Positions 33,407-41,780 of a DNA stretch of 64,000 nt are shown here, piece after piece. The position numbers and the translations under genes are program-made. The notes under the pieces are model-generated. The model did no database searches. It saw nothing but the letters and a program-made list of their open reading frames with translations, and was not told the origin of the DNA. This stretch comes from Mariniflexile maritimum. Lineage in GTDB: Bacteria > Bacteroidota > Bacteroidia > Flavobacteriales > Flavobacteriaceae. Position 1 is the stretch's first letter; each line of letters opens with the position of its first letter. The stretch is from the NCBI RefSeq assembly GCF_009746565.1, contig NZ_WRPN01000001.1, positions 62,001 through 126,000 on the forward strand, given 5' to 3'.

Positions 33407-34369
33407 TTATTTAAAGCAAGCGATAATTTGTGTGGCAACGCGTAATGCTTCAGTGCCATCGTGAAGTGTTACCACGGGTGCTCGATTGTTGTTTATGGCA
33501 TCGGCAAAGGCGTTTAATTCATCTAAAATGGAATTATTGTTTGCCACATCGGGGTTGTCAAAATAGATTTGCTTTTTCACGCCTTCGGCATTTTGCAGCA
33601 CCATATCAAAATCGCCCGGGTTTTCTGGGGCATCTTTCATTTTAACCACTTCGCATTTTTTATCCAGAAAATCTACCGAGATGTAAGCATCTTTTTGAAA
33701 AAAACGGGCTTTGCGCATTTTTTTAAGTGAAATCCTGCTGGCCGTTAGGTTGGCCACACAGCCGTTTTCAAACTCGATTCGGGCGTTGGCAATATCGGGT
33801 GAATTGCTTATAACAGCGACCCCACTGGCACTGATGTTTTTTACTTTCGACTTTACGACGCTTAAAATAATGTCGATGTCGTGTATCATTAAATCCAGAA
33901 CCACGGGCACATCGGTACCGCGCGGGTTGAATTCTGCCAATCGGTGCGATTCGATAAACATCGGGCTTTTTATTTCATCCTTTACTGCCAAATATGCCGG
34001 GTTAAAACGTTCAACATGACCTACTTGACCGCGTAAATTGTGTTTGGCCAACAGTTCGCGTATGTGTTCTGCTTCTTCAACGGTATTGGTAATGGGCTTT
34101 TCAATAAATATATGTTTTCCTTTTGCGATGGCTTTTTTTGCGCACTCGTAATGCGATAGGGTGGGCGTTACAATATCAACCACATCAACCGCATCAATAA
34201 GGGCATCAATGGAATTGAAAAATTTATAGCCAAATTCTGCCTCCACCTTTTTTCCGTTGGCTTCATCGGCATCGTAAAAACCTATGAGATTGTAATTTTC
34301 CGATTGTTTAAGGAGTTTTAAATGAATTTTACCAAGGTGGCCAGCACCAAGTACACCAGCTTTTAACAT
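33407..34369 (-). CDS. Gfo/Idh/MocA-family oxidoreductase
   Basis: The start is set at the ATG ending at 34369 (MLKAGVLGAGHLGKIHLKLL, 320 residues), because an ATG seven codons upstream falls in the -7 promoter element. The Rossmann motif GAGHLG is followed by DVVDIVTPTLSHYECAKKAI, GKHIFIEKPITNTVEEAEHI (the EKP motif) and GQVGHVERFNPA. The C-terminal GFO domain includes VVLDLMIHDIDIILSVV. It is an NAD(P)-dependent sugar or cyclitol dehydrogenase of unknown substrate. Confidence 0.92.
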   Translation of the reverse strand: MLKAGVLGAGHLGKIHLKLLKQSENYNLIGFYDADEANGKKVEAEFGYKFFNSIDALIDAVDVVDIVTPTLSHYECAKKAIAKGKHIFIEKPITNTVEEAEHIRELLAKHNLRGQVGHVERFNPAYLAVKDEIKSPMFIESHRLAEFNPRGTDVPVVLDLMIHDIDIILSVVKSKVKNISASGVAVISNSPDIANARIEFENGCVANLTASRISLKKMRKARFFQKDAYISVDFLDKKCEVVKMKDAPENPGDFDMVLQNAEGVKKQIYFDNPDVANNNSILDELNAFADAINNNRAPVVTLHDGTEALRVATQIIACFK

Positions 34370-34387
34370 AATTGTTTCTGTTTTCAA

Positions 34388-34395
34388 CAAAAATA
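34388..34395 (-). promoter_or_regulatory. -7 element for the Gfo/Idh/MocA gene
   Basis: The minus strand reads TATTTTTG, matching TAnnTTTG, 18 bases upstream of the preferred start and overlapping the alternative upstream start at 34390. Confidence 0.5.
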
Positions 34396-34562
34396 AGATT
34401 TTAGTTTTAGATTTAAGAAATTAGACCTAAGAAAATAGAAAATAGCAAAGGACTAAATGTGATGAAAAACAGGAATGTTTCAACAAATGAAAAAAGTTTA
34501 AACCACTTCATTTTGTACTTCATATAGTTTGACTAATTTTAGCCATACAAACCACACCACCA

Positions 34563-35204
34563 TTGAAAGACACGTTTAAACATAAAGGATTACGGCAACA
34601 GTTAGTTAGCATATTGAAAAACAAGGGAATAACCGATAGCCATGTGTTAAGCGCCATTGGCAACGTGCCACGGCATTTGTTTATGGATTCGGGATTTTTG
34701 GACCATGCGTACCAAGACAAGGCCTTTCCTATTGCTGCCGACCAAACCATTTCACAACCTTATACCGTAGCGTTTCAAACCGAACTGCTAAAGGTTAAAA
34801 AAGAAGATAAAATTCTTGAAATAGGCACGGGAAGTGGCTATCAAACGGCCGTGTTGTGTGAGTTAGGGGCTAAGGTTTATAGCATTGAACGGCAACTGGA
34901 GCTGTTTAAAAAAACGAGCGTGTTTTTGCCAAAATTAGGGTATCGGGCCAAGAAACTTATTTTTGGCGATGGTTATAAAGGTTTAAAGGAAGAAGCCCCT
35001 TTTGATGGTATTATTGTTACCGCGGGCGCACCTTATGTGCCAAAACCGCTGTTGAGCCAGTTGAAAATTGGGGGTAGGTTGGTGATTCCGGTAGGCGAGG
35101 AGGTGCAAATTATGACGCTTTTTATTAGGAACGGCGACAAGGAATTTGAGCAACATGAATTTGGCGAATTTAGGTTTGTGCCACTACTTGAGGATAAGAA
35201 TTAG
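34563..35204 (+). CDS. pcm: Protein-L-isoaspartate O-methyltransferase
   Basis: This 213-residue SAM-dependent enzyme begins repair of isoaspartyl residues in damaged proteins. Family motifs: VPRHLFMDSGFLDHAYQDKA, AADQTISQPYTVAFQTELLK, ILEIGTGSGYQTAVLCELGA (SAM site), DGIIVTAGAPYVPKPLLSQL and LKIGGRLVIPVG. The start is TTG at 34563 (MKDTFKHKGLRQQLV), and the next ATG would delete conserved residues. A TTTTG-N18-TAATTTTA sequence ending at 34541 is a possible promoter. Confidence 0.95.
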   Translation: MKDTFKHKGLRQQLVSILKNKGITDSHVLSAIGNVPRHLFMDSGFLDHAYQDKAFPIAADQTISQPYTVAFQTELLKVKKEDKILEIGTGSGYQTAVLCELGAKVYSIERQLELFKKTSVFLPKLGYRAKKLIFGDGYKGLKEEAPFDGIIVTAGAPYVPKPLLSQLKIGGRLVIPVGEEVQIMTLFIRNGDKEFEQHEFGEFRFVPLLEDKN

Positions 35205-35211
35205 GGAACTT

Positions 35212-35280
35212 TTGAAGTTGAAAGTTAGAGGTTAGAAGTTAGAAGTTAGAGGTTAGAAGTTAAGGTTTCAAGTTCAAATT
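35212..35280. repeat. Second AGTTAGA-type heptamer repeat
   Basis: Imperfect GTTAGAA/GTTAGAG units are followed by AAGGTTTCAAGTTCAAAT, the same end block as at 33350-33366. It lies between pcm and the convergent NTF2-like gene. Confidence 0.7.
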
Positions 35281-35322
35281 TCTGAGTTCGTTAATCGTTA
35301 ACCATAAATCGTCAATCAATCC

Positions 35323-35877
35323 CTACTGCTTATTTCCATGTGGTAAATAGGCTCTTGGAATGGGGTTCCTCCAGGTTTCATTGTCCCAAATAATGGATAT
35401 AATCCACCAGCGTTTGCCATCGTTAAGCAGCTGAAAGCTATTAATACCGCGCATGGTAGGTTCGGCGTCGGTTTTATTATGGACCGCTTCAAACGTACTA
35501 AATACATGGGCAATGTTACCAAACGCATCCACCGTTCTATGTATTTCGTTTTCAATAAACCCCATATCGGTCATCCATTTTCCGGAACTTTTAATATAAT
35601 CGTCTGGTTTCATATAGCGAACCTGGAACTTATATTCATCATCTTTTCCAGACGTAATCAATTTGGCTTCAGGATGAAACAACAACTTGAATAGTGCCCA
35701 ATCTCTTTTTTTGCCTTTTTCGCCCGAAATTGCTGTGTAAAACGATTGGATGGTAGCGTCTATACTCGCTACGTTTTCCGAATAGTCTTTTGCGGGTTCA
35801 TTATCTTTTTTCTTTTCTTGCGATTGGTTCGAGATGCTTATAAGAGCAATTAAAATGGCCAACAAGGTTTTCTTCAT
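35323..35877 (-). CDS. Secreted NTF2/SnoaL-like protein
   Basis: This 184-residue protein has an N-terminal signal peptide (KKTLLAILIALISISNQSQ) and an NTF2-like cone fold: ASIDATIQSFYTAISGEKGK, FKLLFHPEAKLITSGKD, VSTFEAV-like strands, and INSFQLLNDGKRWWIISIIW. Proteins of this type are envelope proteins of uncertain activity. It is 19 bases downstream of smpB on the same strand, so the two may be co-transcribed. Confidence 0.82.
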   Translation of the reverse strand: MKKTLLAILIALISISNQSQEKKKDNEPAKDYSENVASIDATIQSFYTAISGEKGKKRDWALFKLLFHPEAKLITSGKDDEYKFQVRYMKPDDYIKSSGKWMTDMGFIENEIHRTVDAFGNIAHVFSTFEAVHNKTDAEPTMRGINSFQLLNDGKRWWIISIIWDNETWRNPIPRAYLPHGNKQ

Positions 35878-35896
35878 AATGTATTGATGCTGAAAT

Positions 35897-36355
35897 TTAT
35901 TTGAAGTTTTTTTTAACGCGGTCCAAATCGCGTTTGTTGTCGCGGTCTTTTATGGTTTCGCGTTTATCGAACAATTTCTTGCCTTTTGCCAAGGCAATAT
36001 CCAATTTAGCAAAGCCTTTTTCGTTTATGAACAGCCGCAACGGAATAATGGTAAGCCCAGAACTCTGAACTTCTTTATGCAGCTTTTTAAGCTCTCGTTT
36101 GCTTAACAACAACTTGCGCTCTGCCTTTGGGCGGTGGTTGTAATAATTGCCAAACGCATATTCCTCGATGGTGGCGTTAATAACAAAAAGCTCGCCTTTT
36201 TCGTTAAATTCACAAAAGCTCTCGGCAATGGAGGCTTTACTGCTTCGTATCGATTTTATTTCGGTACCCGTTAGCACGATGCCAGCGGTGTACTTATCTA
36301 AAATCTCAAATAGAAAGCGCGCTTTTTTATTCTGTATGTTGATGTTTTTTTGCAT
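35897..36355 (-). CDS. smpB: SsrA-binding protein SmpB
   Basis: The start is set at the ATG ending at 36355 (MQKNINIQNKKARFLFEILD, 152 residues). A longer frame to 36385 contains the promoter. Core motifs: YTAGIVLTGTEIKSIRSSKA, IAESFCEFNEKGELFVINAT, KAERKLLLSKRELKKLHKEV and ALAKGKKLFDKRETIKDRDN. SmpB carries tmRNA to stalled ribosomes for trans-translation. The ssrA gene itself is not in this window. Confidence 0.96.
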   Translation of the reverse strand: MQKNINIQNKKARFLFEILDKYTAGIVLTGTEIKSIRSSKASIAESFCEFNEKGELFVINATIEEYAFGNYYNHRPKAERKLLLSKRELKKLHKEVQSSGLTIIPLRLFINEKGFAKLDIALAKGKKLFDKRETIKDRDNKRDLDRVKKNFK

Positions 36356-36361
36356 GCCGCA

Positions 36362-36392
36362 CAAAATTACAACAACAATTATCAATTAACAA
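36362..36392 (-). promoter_or_regulatory. Promoter of smpB
   Basis: The minus strand reads TTG, a 20-base spacer, then TAATTTTG (36362-36369). The -7 element lies only 6 bases upstream of the ATG, implying an extremely short leader. Confidence 0.6.
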
Positions 36393-36437
36393 TAATAATT
36401 AACAATTGCTCCTTGCCAATTTAAAACAGTGTTTTTA

Positions 36438-36467
36438 TTGACTTCAAACAAAACATTTGTATTTTTG
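36438..36467 (+). promoter_or_regulatory. Promoter of lpdA
   Basis: TTG (36438-36440), a 19-base spacer and TATTTTTG (36460-36467) fit the Bacteroidota promoter. Transcription from about 36474 leaves a leader of about 30 bases before the ATG at 36505. Confidence 0.6.
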
Positions 36468-36504
36468 AGGTTCAAAATTGATAAACGAATCTCAAAAATA
36501 TATT

Positions 36505-37905
36505 ATGAATTCATACGATGTAGCCGTAATAGGCTCGGGCCCTGGGGGTTATGTTGCAGCCATTCGTTGCGCACAATTAGGCATGAAAACGGCCATTATA
36601 GAAAAGTACAGCACCCTTGGCGGTACCTGTTTAAACGTGGGCTGTATCCCTAGTAAAGCACTTTTAGATTCGTCGCACCATTATGAAGATGCGGTAAAGC
36701 ATTTTGAGGAACACGGTATTGAAATTCCTGGGGATATAAAAGTGAACCTAGAGAAAATGATTGCCCGTAAACAGGCCGTAGTGGACCAAACCACTGGCGG
36801 TATCGATTTTTTAATGAAGAAGAATAACATCGATGTCTATCAAGGTTTGGGAAGCTTTAAAGATGCTACACACATAAGCATTTCTGGTGAAAAGACCATA
36901 GAAATTGAAGCAAAAAACACCATTATCGCTACTGGAAGCAAACCTTCAAGCCTGCCGTTCATTAAGCTTGATAAAGAACGGGTTATCACTTCAACCGAAG
37001 CCTTAAAACTAACCGAAATCCCCAAGCACCTCATCGTTATTGGTGGTGGCGTTATTGGTTTGGAATTGGGGCAGGTTTACAAACGTTTGGGCGCCGAGGT
37101 ATCGGTTATCGAGTTTATGGATCGCATCATTCCAACGATGGATAGCGGACTTTCAAAAGAACTTACCAAAGTATTAAAGAAACAAAAGTTCAGCATCAAT
37201 ACATCGCATAAAGTAAAATCTGTTGAGCGCAAAGGCGATGAAGTTATCGTAAAGGCAGATGATAAAAAAGGCAATGAAATCGAATTTAAGGGTGATTACT
37301 GTCTAGTATCCGTTGGCAGAAAACCGTTTACCGATGGTTTAAACGCTGAAGCTGCGGGTGTAAAAATAACTGAAAGAGGCCAAATTGAGGTGAACGACCA
37401 TTTAAAAACCACGGCCAAAAACATTTACGCTATTGGCGATGTGGTGAAAGGCGCGATGTTGGCCCACAAAGCTGAAGAAGAAGGCGTATTTGTTGCCGAA
37501 ACCTTGGCGGGACAAAAACCCCATATCGATTATAATTTAATTCCGGGTGTGGTTTACACGTGGCCAGAAGTGGCTGCCGTAGGTAAAACCGAAGAACAAC
37601 TTCAAGAAGCAAAAATAGAGTACAAGGTAGGCTCTTTTCCCATGCGCGCTTTGGGCAGGAGTCGTGCCAGTATGGATTTGGATGGCTTTGTTAAAATTTT
37701 GGCAGACAAACAAACCGATGAGATTTTGGGCGTACACATGATTGGCGCACGAGCTGCCGATATGATTGCAGAAGCTGTTGTTGCCATGGAGTTTAGAGCC
37801 TCTGCCGAAGATGTATCGCGTATAAGTCATGCACATCCAACATTTACGGAAGCTATTAAAGAAGCTGCTTTAGCGGCCACAGGCGATCGGGCGTTGCATG
37901 TTTGA
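36505..37905 (+). CDS. lpdA: Dihydrolipoyl dehydrogenase (E3)
   Basis: From ATG 36505 the product is 466 residues (MNSYDVAVIGSGPGGYVAAI). An upstream ATG at 36478 would add nine residues that are not part of the fold. The redox disulfide motif GGTCLNVGCIPSKALLD has Cys42 and Cys47. LIVIGGGVIGLELGQVYKRL binds NAD, IYAIGDVVKGAMLAHKAEEE is the second FAD motif, and ISHAHPTFTEAIKEA carries the catalytic His-Glu. It regenerates lipoamide for pyruvate and 2-oxoglutarate dehydrogenase complexes. Confidence 0.97.
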   Translation: MNSYDVAVIGSGPGGYVAAIRCAQLGMKTAIIEKYSTLGGTCLNVGCIPSKALLDSSHHYEDAVKHFEEHGIEIPGDIKVNLEKMIARKQAVVDQTTGGIDFLMKKNNIDVYQGLGSFKDATHISISGEKTIEIEAKNTIIATGSKPSSLPFIKLDKERVITSTEALKLTEIPKHLIVIGGGVIGLELGQVYKRLGAEVSVIEFMDRIIPTMDSGLSKELTKVLKKQKFSINTSHKVKSVERKGDEVIVKADDKKGNEIEFKGDYCLVSVGRKPFTDGLNAEAAGVKITERGQIEVNDHLKTTAKNIYAIGDVVKGAMLAHKAEEEGVFVAETLAGQKPHIDYNLIPGVVYTWPEVAAVGKTEEQLQEAKIEYKVGSFPMRALGRSRASMDLDGFVKILADKQTDEILGVHMIGARAADMIAEAVVAMEFRASAEDVSRISHAHPTFTEAIKEAALAATGDRALHV

Positions 37906-37910
37906 TTAAT

Positions 37911-37933
37911 TATTGCGGCGACGGGAATTGAAC
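37911..37933 (-). other. tRNA 3'-end-like fragment (possible integration scar)
   Basis: The minus strand reads ACGTTCAATTCCCGT followed by CGCCGCA. This resembles a tRNA T-arm (with part of its 5' stem strand lost) plus the 3' acceptor strand and discriminator. No complete tRNA can be folded around it. It lies between lpdA and the MNT/HEPN genes and may be an attachment-site remnant. Confidence 0.35.
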
Positions 37934-37972
37934 GTAAAAGCTAAATTCAAAAAAAAAACTTACATTAGCATT

Positions 37973-38308
37973 ATGAATTTAAAGGACTCCATAAAACATA
38001 AAATGGCAGATTTTTTGATGCTATGTAAATCGCACAATGTCAGTAAATTATATGCTTTTGGGTCTTCCATAACCGATAAGTTCAATGAACAGTCTAGCGA
38101 TATAGATTTACTGATTGAAATAGATTATGACGACCCCATTGAACGCGGGGAAAATCTTATGAATATTTGGGATAAGTTTGAGCAGTTCTTTCAAAGAAAA
38201 GTAGATTTATTGACGACTACTTCCATTAAGAATCCTATTCTAAGAAAAAGTATTGATTCTACAAAAATTTTAATTTATGATGGAAAAGAGCAAAAAATAT
38301 CTATCTGA
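37973..38308 (+). CDS. MNT-domain nucleotidyltransferase (MntA-like antitoxin)
   Basis: From ATG 37973 (MNLKDSIKHKMADFL) the product is 111 residues. It shows the minimal nucleotidyltransferase motif FGSSITDKFNEQSSDIDLLI (GS, eleven residues, DxD), then a downstream acidic residue region KVDLL. MntA-type proteins AMPylate the partner HEPN toxin and so neutralise it. It overlaps the HEPN gene by 32 bases, the standard operon order for this type VII toxin-antitoxin system. A longer upstream start is unlikely. Confidence 0.87.
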   Translation: MNLKDSIKHKMADFLMLCKSHNVSKLYAFGSSITDKFNEQSSDIDLLIEIDYDDPIERGENLMNIWDKFEQFFQRKVDLLTTTSIKNPILRKSIDSTKILIYDGKEQKISI

Positions 38309-38606
38309 TATTTTAATGGCTATCGACTTGATAGAACACTTCACAGTTGACATTCCAGATTTTGACACGTACCAAACGGATTTAAAAACCCAAAGCGCTG
38401 TAGAAAGACAATTAGCAATTATTGGAGAAGCTTTAAATCAACTTAAAAAAACCGAAACAGATTTAGAAATTGCCAATGACAAACAAATAATTGGATTTAG
38501 AAATAGATTGATTCATGCATACGATAGCATCGATAATTCAATAGTTTGGGCAATTATATATCGCCATTTGAAAAAGCTAAAAGAAGAAATAAAAGCATGG
38601 GAATAA
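38277..38606 (+). CDS. HEPN-domain toxin (HepT-like)
   Basis: This 109-residue all-helical HEPN protein has the RNase motif in FRNRLIHAYDSID (R-x4-H-x-Y). HepT toxins cleave RNA, and the Tyr is the site AMPylated by the MNT partner. Two ATGs in tandem (38277, 38280) are possible. KSAVERQLAIIGEALNQL-like helix residues (TQSAVERQLAIIGEALNQLK) support the family. The pair is probably an accessory defence or stability module. Confidence 0.9.
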   Translation: MMEKSKKYLSDILMAIDLIEHFTVDIPDFDTYQTDLKTQSAVERQLAIIGEALNQLKKTETDLEIANDKQIIGFRNRLIHAYDSIDNSIVWAIIYRHLKKLKEEIKAWE

Positions 38607-38770
38607 AAAACCTAAAGTCATCAAACCCCTGAATAATCAATTGATTTTTTTGGCTTCTTAGGGAAATCTTCTTAAAGTTTACAAAAATAGGCTGAAAATA
38701 GTAATAACCACTGTTCTGCCTGTAACGTCGTCGAGAGCTTCATTCGTAGTAGAAAAACCGCTTGCCGCTT

Positions 38771-39550
38771 TCAAAACAACTCATTCAAAACCTTAGCTAA
38801 ACGTATGCCTGCTTTTTGCAGTTGGGTGCGAAGATTTTCAAAGTTGTCGTAGTTGTAGTTATAACGTAAATTTTCGTTAGGTTTAACGTTGGCATATACA
38901 TTTCGGGTTAGTTGGTGGGTATCGTTCACCCAATCAACCAAGGTGCCTTTTTGTATGGCTTTTACTTGGTTTTTGTTTAGTGCATTGGCATTGTTTGCAA
39001 GTTCGCTGTAACTCATGCCATAGCTATCAATCATGTCGCCATCCCATACAGCGTGCAAGTTGGAATCCTTATAAAACCACTGCACCTTAAAGTCGTTTCC
39101 GCCTTTGTCTTCTGCTAGACCAACGTGCATGGGCTGGTGTAAATCGCCCATAAAATGAATCAGTAATTTTAGGTAAAATGCCTTATCATCATCGCTCGAC
39201 GCATCATTTTTAATAACCTCCAAACAATGGTTTATGCCCGTTACCAAATCGCCATTAGGGTTTTTTTCAGAAGTTTCATAGTCCGATTCTAAAGGTATGT
39301 TTATATAGTGCCAGGTGTAGAATTTGTTATAACGTTTATCCGATTTTATTTCATCACCATACGTGGAAACAAAATCGAGCGATTGGTTGTTGAGTAGTTT
39401 CTTTATTTTTCTTTTGGTACTCGATTTTAAATATTGGGAAGCAATTTTTCCAACCACACGGTGTCCGGTTGCGCTCCAATCTTCCGAAGCCTGTAACTGT
39501 AAAGGGGATGATACCAAAAGGATCATGGCAATAACAAATAATCGTTTCAT
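38771..39550 (-). CDS. Secreted S1/P1-type nuclease
   Basis: This 259-residue zinc nuclease has a signal peptide (FVIAMILLVSSPLQLQA). The mature N-terminus begins near EDWSATGHRVVG, whose Trp and His are Zn ligands in this family. Further ligands lie in KFYTWHYINIPL, LLIHFMGDLHQPMHVGLAED with KGGNDF, and SNLHAVWDGDMI. It degrades single-stranded nucleic acids outside the cytoplasm, probably to recover phosphate and nucleosides. It is a single gene. Confidence 0.93.
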   Translation of the reverse strand: MKRLFVIAMILLVSSPLQLQASEDWSATGHRVVGKIASQYLKSSTKRKIKKLLNNQSLDFVSTYGDEIKSDKRYNKFYTWHYINIPLESDYETSEKNPNGDLVTGINHCLEVIKNDASSDDDKAFYLKLLIHFMGDLHQPMHVGLAEDKGGNDFKVQWFYKDSNLHAVWDGDMIDSYGMSYSELANNANALNKNQVKAIQKGTLVDWVNDTHQLTRNVYANVKPNENLRYNYNYDNFENLRTQLQKAGIRLAKVLNELF

Positions 39551-39579
39551 TTTAAAAAATATTGAATTTATGGTTTGAG

Positions 39580-40062
39580 CTAATTATCCAGTTTCTTTAC
39601 AGTGCTTTTTCGTAATACCAACATGGGCAGTGAAATGCCTATGGCTATGGAAATTAATATAAAAAACATGGTAAAACCGTTTGAAAATATGGAATCGATA
39701 AGCAGTAATTTTTTTGCGGGGTCCTTTTCAATGAAAATAAAATTCATGACCGATAACACGGTTTCATAGGCAAAATATCCGGGAATCATGGGGATAACCG
39801 GCGGAATACAGAATACCACGGGCGGATGGTGTATTTTATGGGCAGTAGGCATGCTAACCACGGCCACAAAAAGTACGGCTATTAACGTTGCCAATACAAT
39901 GTGCACCTCCAATTTTATTAAACTGAATTTTATTAAACCAGCCAAAAACCCCAAAACAAATACGGTAACTATGGTGCTTTTTGGAATGTTGAACAAAATG
40001 CCAAACCCTAAAGCGGCGATACCCGACCAAATGGCAACTTCTATTAAATGCACGTACATCAT
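39580..40062 (-). CDS. Threonine/serine exporter ThrE-like, C-terminal subunit (DUF3815)
   Basis: This 160-residue membrane protein has about five segments (SGIAALGFGILFNIPKSTIV, IPPVIPMIPGYFAYETVLSV). It corresponds to the C-terminal half of ThrE exporters. It follows the N-terminal-half gene by 2 bases, so the pair encodes a split exporter. Transport of threonine and serine is the family role; the true substrate here is inferred only. Confidence 0.86.
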   Translation of the reverse strand: MMYVHLIEVAIWSGIAALGFGILFNIPKSTIVTVFVLGFLAGLIKFSLIKLEVHIVLATLIAVLFVAVVSMPTAHKIHHPPVVFCIPPVIPMIPGYFAYETVLSVMNFIFIEKDPAKKLLLIDSIFSNGFTMFFILISIAIGISLPMLVLRKSTVKKLDN

Positions 40063-40064
40063 TA

Positions 40065-40832
40065 TTAATTTAATTTAAAAATAAGCATGGTTACAAATAG
40101 CCCCAAGGCAATGGCAAGAACCGTCATAAGGCCCGTTGTAAACCTAACCATGCCGTTTATAATGTTGTTGTCCAACAAATCGGTGAACGAATTTATTAAG
40201 GCCACACCGGGCACCAAATACAAAATGGAGGTAGCCAAGGCCGATTGCGGGTGCGAACCAATTTGGAACAGCACGCCAAAACCAGCAATTAATGAGGCAA
40301 TAAACGACCCCAAAACAATGCGCATATAAACATTGAATTTTTCTTTGTGGGTTAATTGAAAAATCAACAACCCAATAAATGTGCTTATAAACGCTACCAA
40401 CATGTTTATATAATCGCCTTTAAAAATATTGCAAAAACCAGCACCCGCTAAACTTACGGCTATCAGTACCGTTATTTTTGAATAGCGTTTTTGGTTTTTA
40501 ATGGCCTCCAGTTCTTTTTCAATATGTTCCAGGGTCCAATCTTCGGTTACGGCATCCCAACTTATTTTGCTAATGGCAGAAATGATGGAAAAGTTTATGG
40601 CATGTGGCGGAATGTTCTTAACCCGTGTACAGGTTCGGGTGGTGTCTTCTTCATACAAGGTCATGATAATGCTTTTATGGCTTATGAAACAGGATGTTTT
40701 AAAGTTAAGTACAGAAGCAAAACGATTGATGGTTAAGTTTACCCGAATGGTATTGGCGCCAGAAACCATAAGCAGCGAAGCCGTTTCTAAAAGCAGGTTG
40801 GTGGCCTTTATTAATTCTTTTGAAGAATCCAT
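40065..40832 (-). CDS. Threonine/serine exporter ThrE-like, N-terminal subunit (DUF1212)
   Basis: I use the ATG ending at 40832 (MDSSKELIKATNLLLETASL, 255 residues), because the longer frame to 40874 overlaps the -7 element at 40857-40864. The soluble part has LLMVSGANTIRVNLTINRFA and a DUF1212 pattern. Five membrane segments follow (ITVLIAVSLAGAGFCNIFKG, LYLVPGVALINSFTDLLDNN with the conserved PG). It pairs with the DUF3815 subunit immediately downstream. Confidence 0.88.
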   Translation of the reverse strand: MDSSKELIKATNLLLETASLLMVSGANTIRVNLTINRFASVLNFKTSCFISHKSIIMTLYEEDTTRTCTRVKNIPPHAINFSIISAISKISWDAVTEDWTLEHIEKELEAIKNQKRYSKITVLIAVSLAGAGFCNIFKGDYINMLVAFISTFIGLLIFQLTHKEKFNVYMRIVLGSFIASLIAGFGVLFQIGSHPQSALATSILYLVPGVALINSFTDLLDNNIINGMVRFTTGLMTVLAIALGLFVTMLIFKLN

Positions 40833-40856
40833 AATTTTAAACGCAAATGATAGCCG

Positions 40857-40864
40857 CAAATTTA
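40857..40864 (-). promoter_or_regulatory. -7 element for the ThrE-like pair
   Basis: The minus strand reads TAAATTTG, 24 bases upstream of the preferred start. Confidence 0.45.
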
Positions 40865-40926
40865 ACCCTTTCAACGTTTAAAACCCATACATTTCAACAT
40901 AAAAATTTATAAGTGAAAAACTTTGC

Positions 40927-40934
40927 TATTTTTG
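40927..40934 (+). promoter_or_regulatory. Candidate -7 element for the ECF sigma operon
   Basis: TATTTTTG matches TAnnTTTG, 73 bases before the TTG at 41008. A second match, TACCTTTG, lies at 41003-41010 and overlaps that start codon, so either the start or the element there is wrong. Confidence 0.4.
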
Positions 40935-41007
40935 CTAACTATTTGTGACTTCTTACAAAATTTAGGGTCATAAATAATATTAACAACTAAACTAGCGCAA
41001 GCTACCT

Positions 41008-41580
41008 TTGAAAACCCTCAATAACAACAACAGGTTGACCGATGAAGACTTGGTAAAAGCGATCGTAAGCACGAACGATACCTTGCTTTTCGAGACTTTG
41101 TACGATAGGTATGCCACATTGGTGTTTAATAAATGTTATGGGTTTGCAAAAGATGAAGACGAAGCCAAAGATTTAACGCAAGATGTGTTTTTAAAACTAT
41201 TTGTTAAGTTGGCAAGCTTTAAGGGAACCGCTAAATTTTCTACTTGGTTGTATGCCTTTACCTATAACCATTGTGTAAATTATGTTACAAGGAACACCGC
41301 TAAAAAAATTGAGAAGCAATCGGTTGACTATACCGACATAGAAGACCTTTCGGATGTAGAGGACGAAAGTAATTTTCTAACCATGAAAGTAGATAAATTA
41401 CAGGCAGCTTTAGAACTGATACCGCCCGACGATAAAATGATTTTATTGTTGAAATACCAAGATTTTCTTTCGGTAAAAGACATTGAGAGTGTTTTGGGTA
41501 TTGGCGAAAGTGCTGTTAAAATGAGGCTTAAGCGTGCCAAAGACAAGCTTATTGCTGTATATAACGAGATGTATAACTAA
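41008..41580 (+). CDS. ECF-type RNA polymerase sigma factor
   Basis: This 190-residue sigma-70 family factor has region 2 LFETLYDRYATLVFNKCYGF, AKDLTQDVFLKLFVKLASFK and FSTWLYAFTYNHCVNYV. Region 4 has LIPPDDKMILLLKYQDFLSV and IGESAVKMRLKRAKDKLI. Translation from TTG 41008 (MKTLNNNNRLTDEDL) is plausible, but a TACCTTTG element covers that codon, and TTG codons 10 and 15 are alternatives. No classical anti-sigma follows; the small downstream protein may play that part. Confidence 0.9.
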   Translation: MKTLNNNNRLTDEDLVKAIVSTNDTLLFETLYDRYATLVFNKCYGFAKDEDEAKDLTQDVFLKLFVKLASFKGTAKFSTWLYAFTYNHCVNYVTRNTAKKIEKQSVDYTDIEDLSDVEDESNFLTMKVDKLQAALELIPPDDKMILLLKYQDFLSVKDIESVLGIGESAVKMRLKRAKDKLIAVYNEMYN

Positions 41581-41768
41581 TGGAAAATCCGTTTAAACAT
41601 ATAAACCAGCCCCTTAAAGAGGTTCCACCAGAACTTAAGGCTAAGGTCATGCACGATATTGCCATGGCTAAGTTGCTTATGGATTTGGCGACGTTATTTT
41701 CATACAACATCGGCCACGTTATTGATTCAGTTATTAATAGTAGAAAAAATAAAAACAACCAACCCTAA
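41580..41768 (+). CDS. Small protein of the sigma-factor operon
   Basis: This 62-residue protein (MENPFKHINQPLKEVPPELK, VMHDIAMAKLLMDLATLF) overlaps the sigma-factor stop by one base (TAATG). It has an amphipathic or weakly hydrophobic helix and a basic tail. The tight coupling suggests a function linked to the sigma factor or to the channel that follows. No family with a known function is recognised. Confidence 0.7.
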   Translation: MENPFKHINQPLKEVPPELKAKVMHDIAMAKLLMDLATLFSYNIGHVIDSVINSRKNKNNQP

Positions 41769-41780
41769 CATTACATTAAC

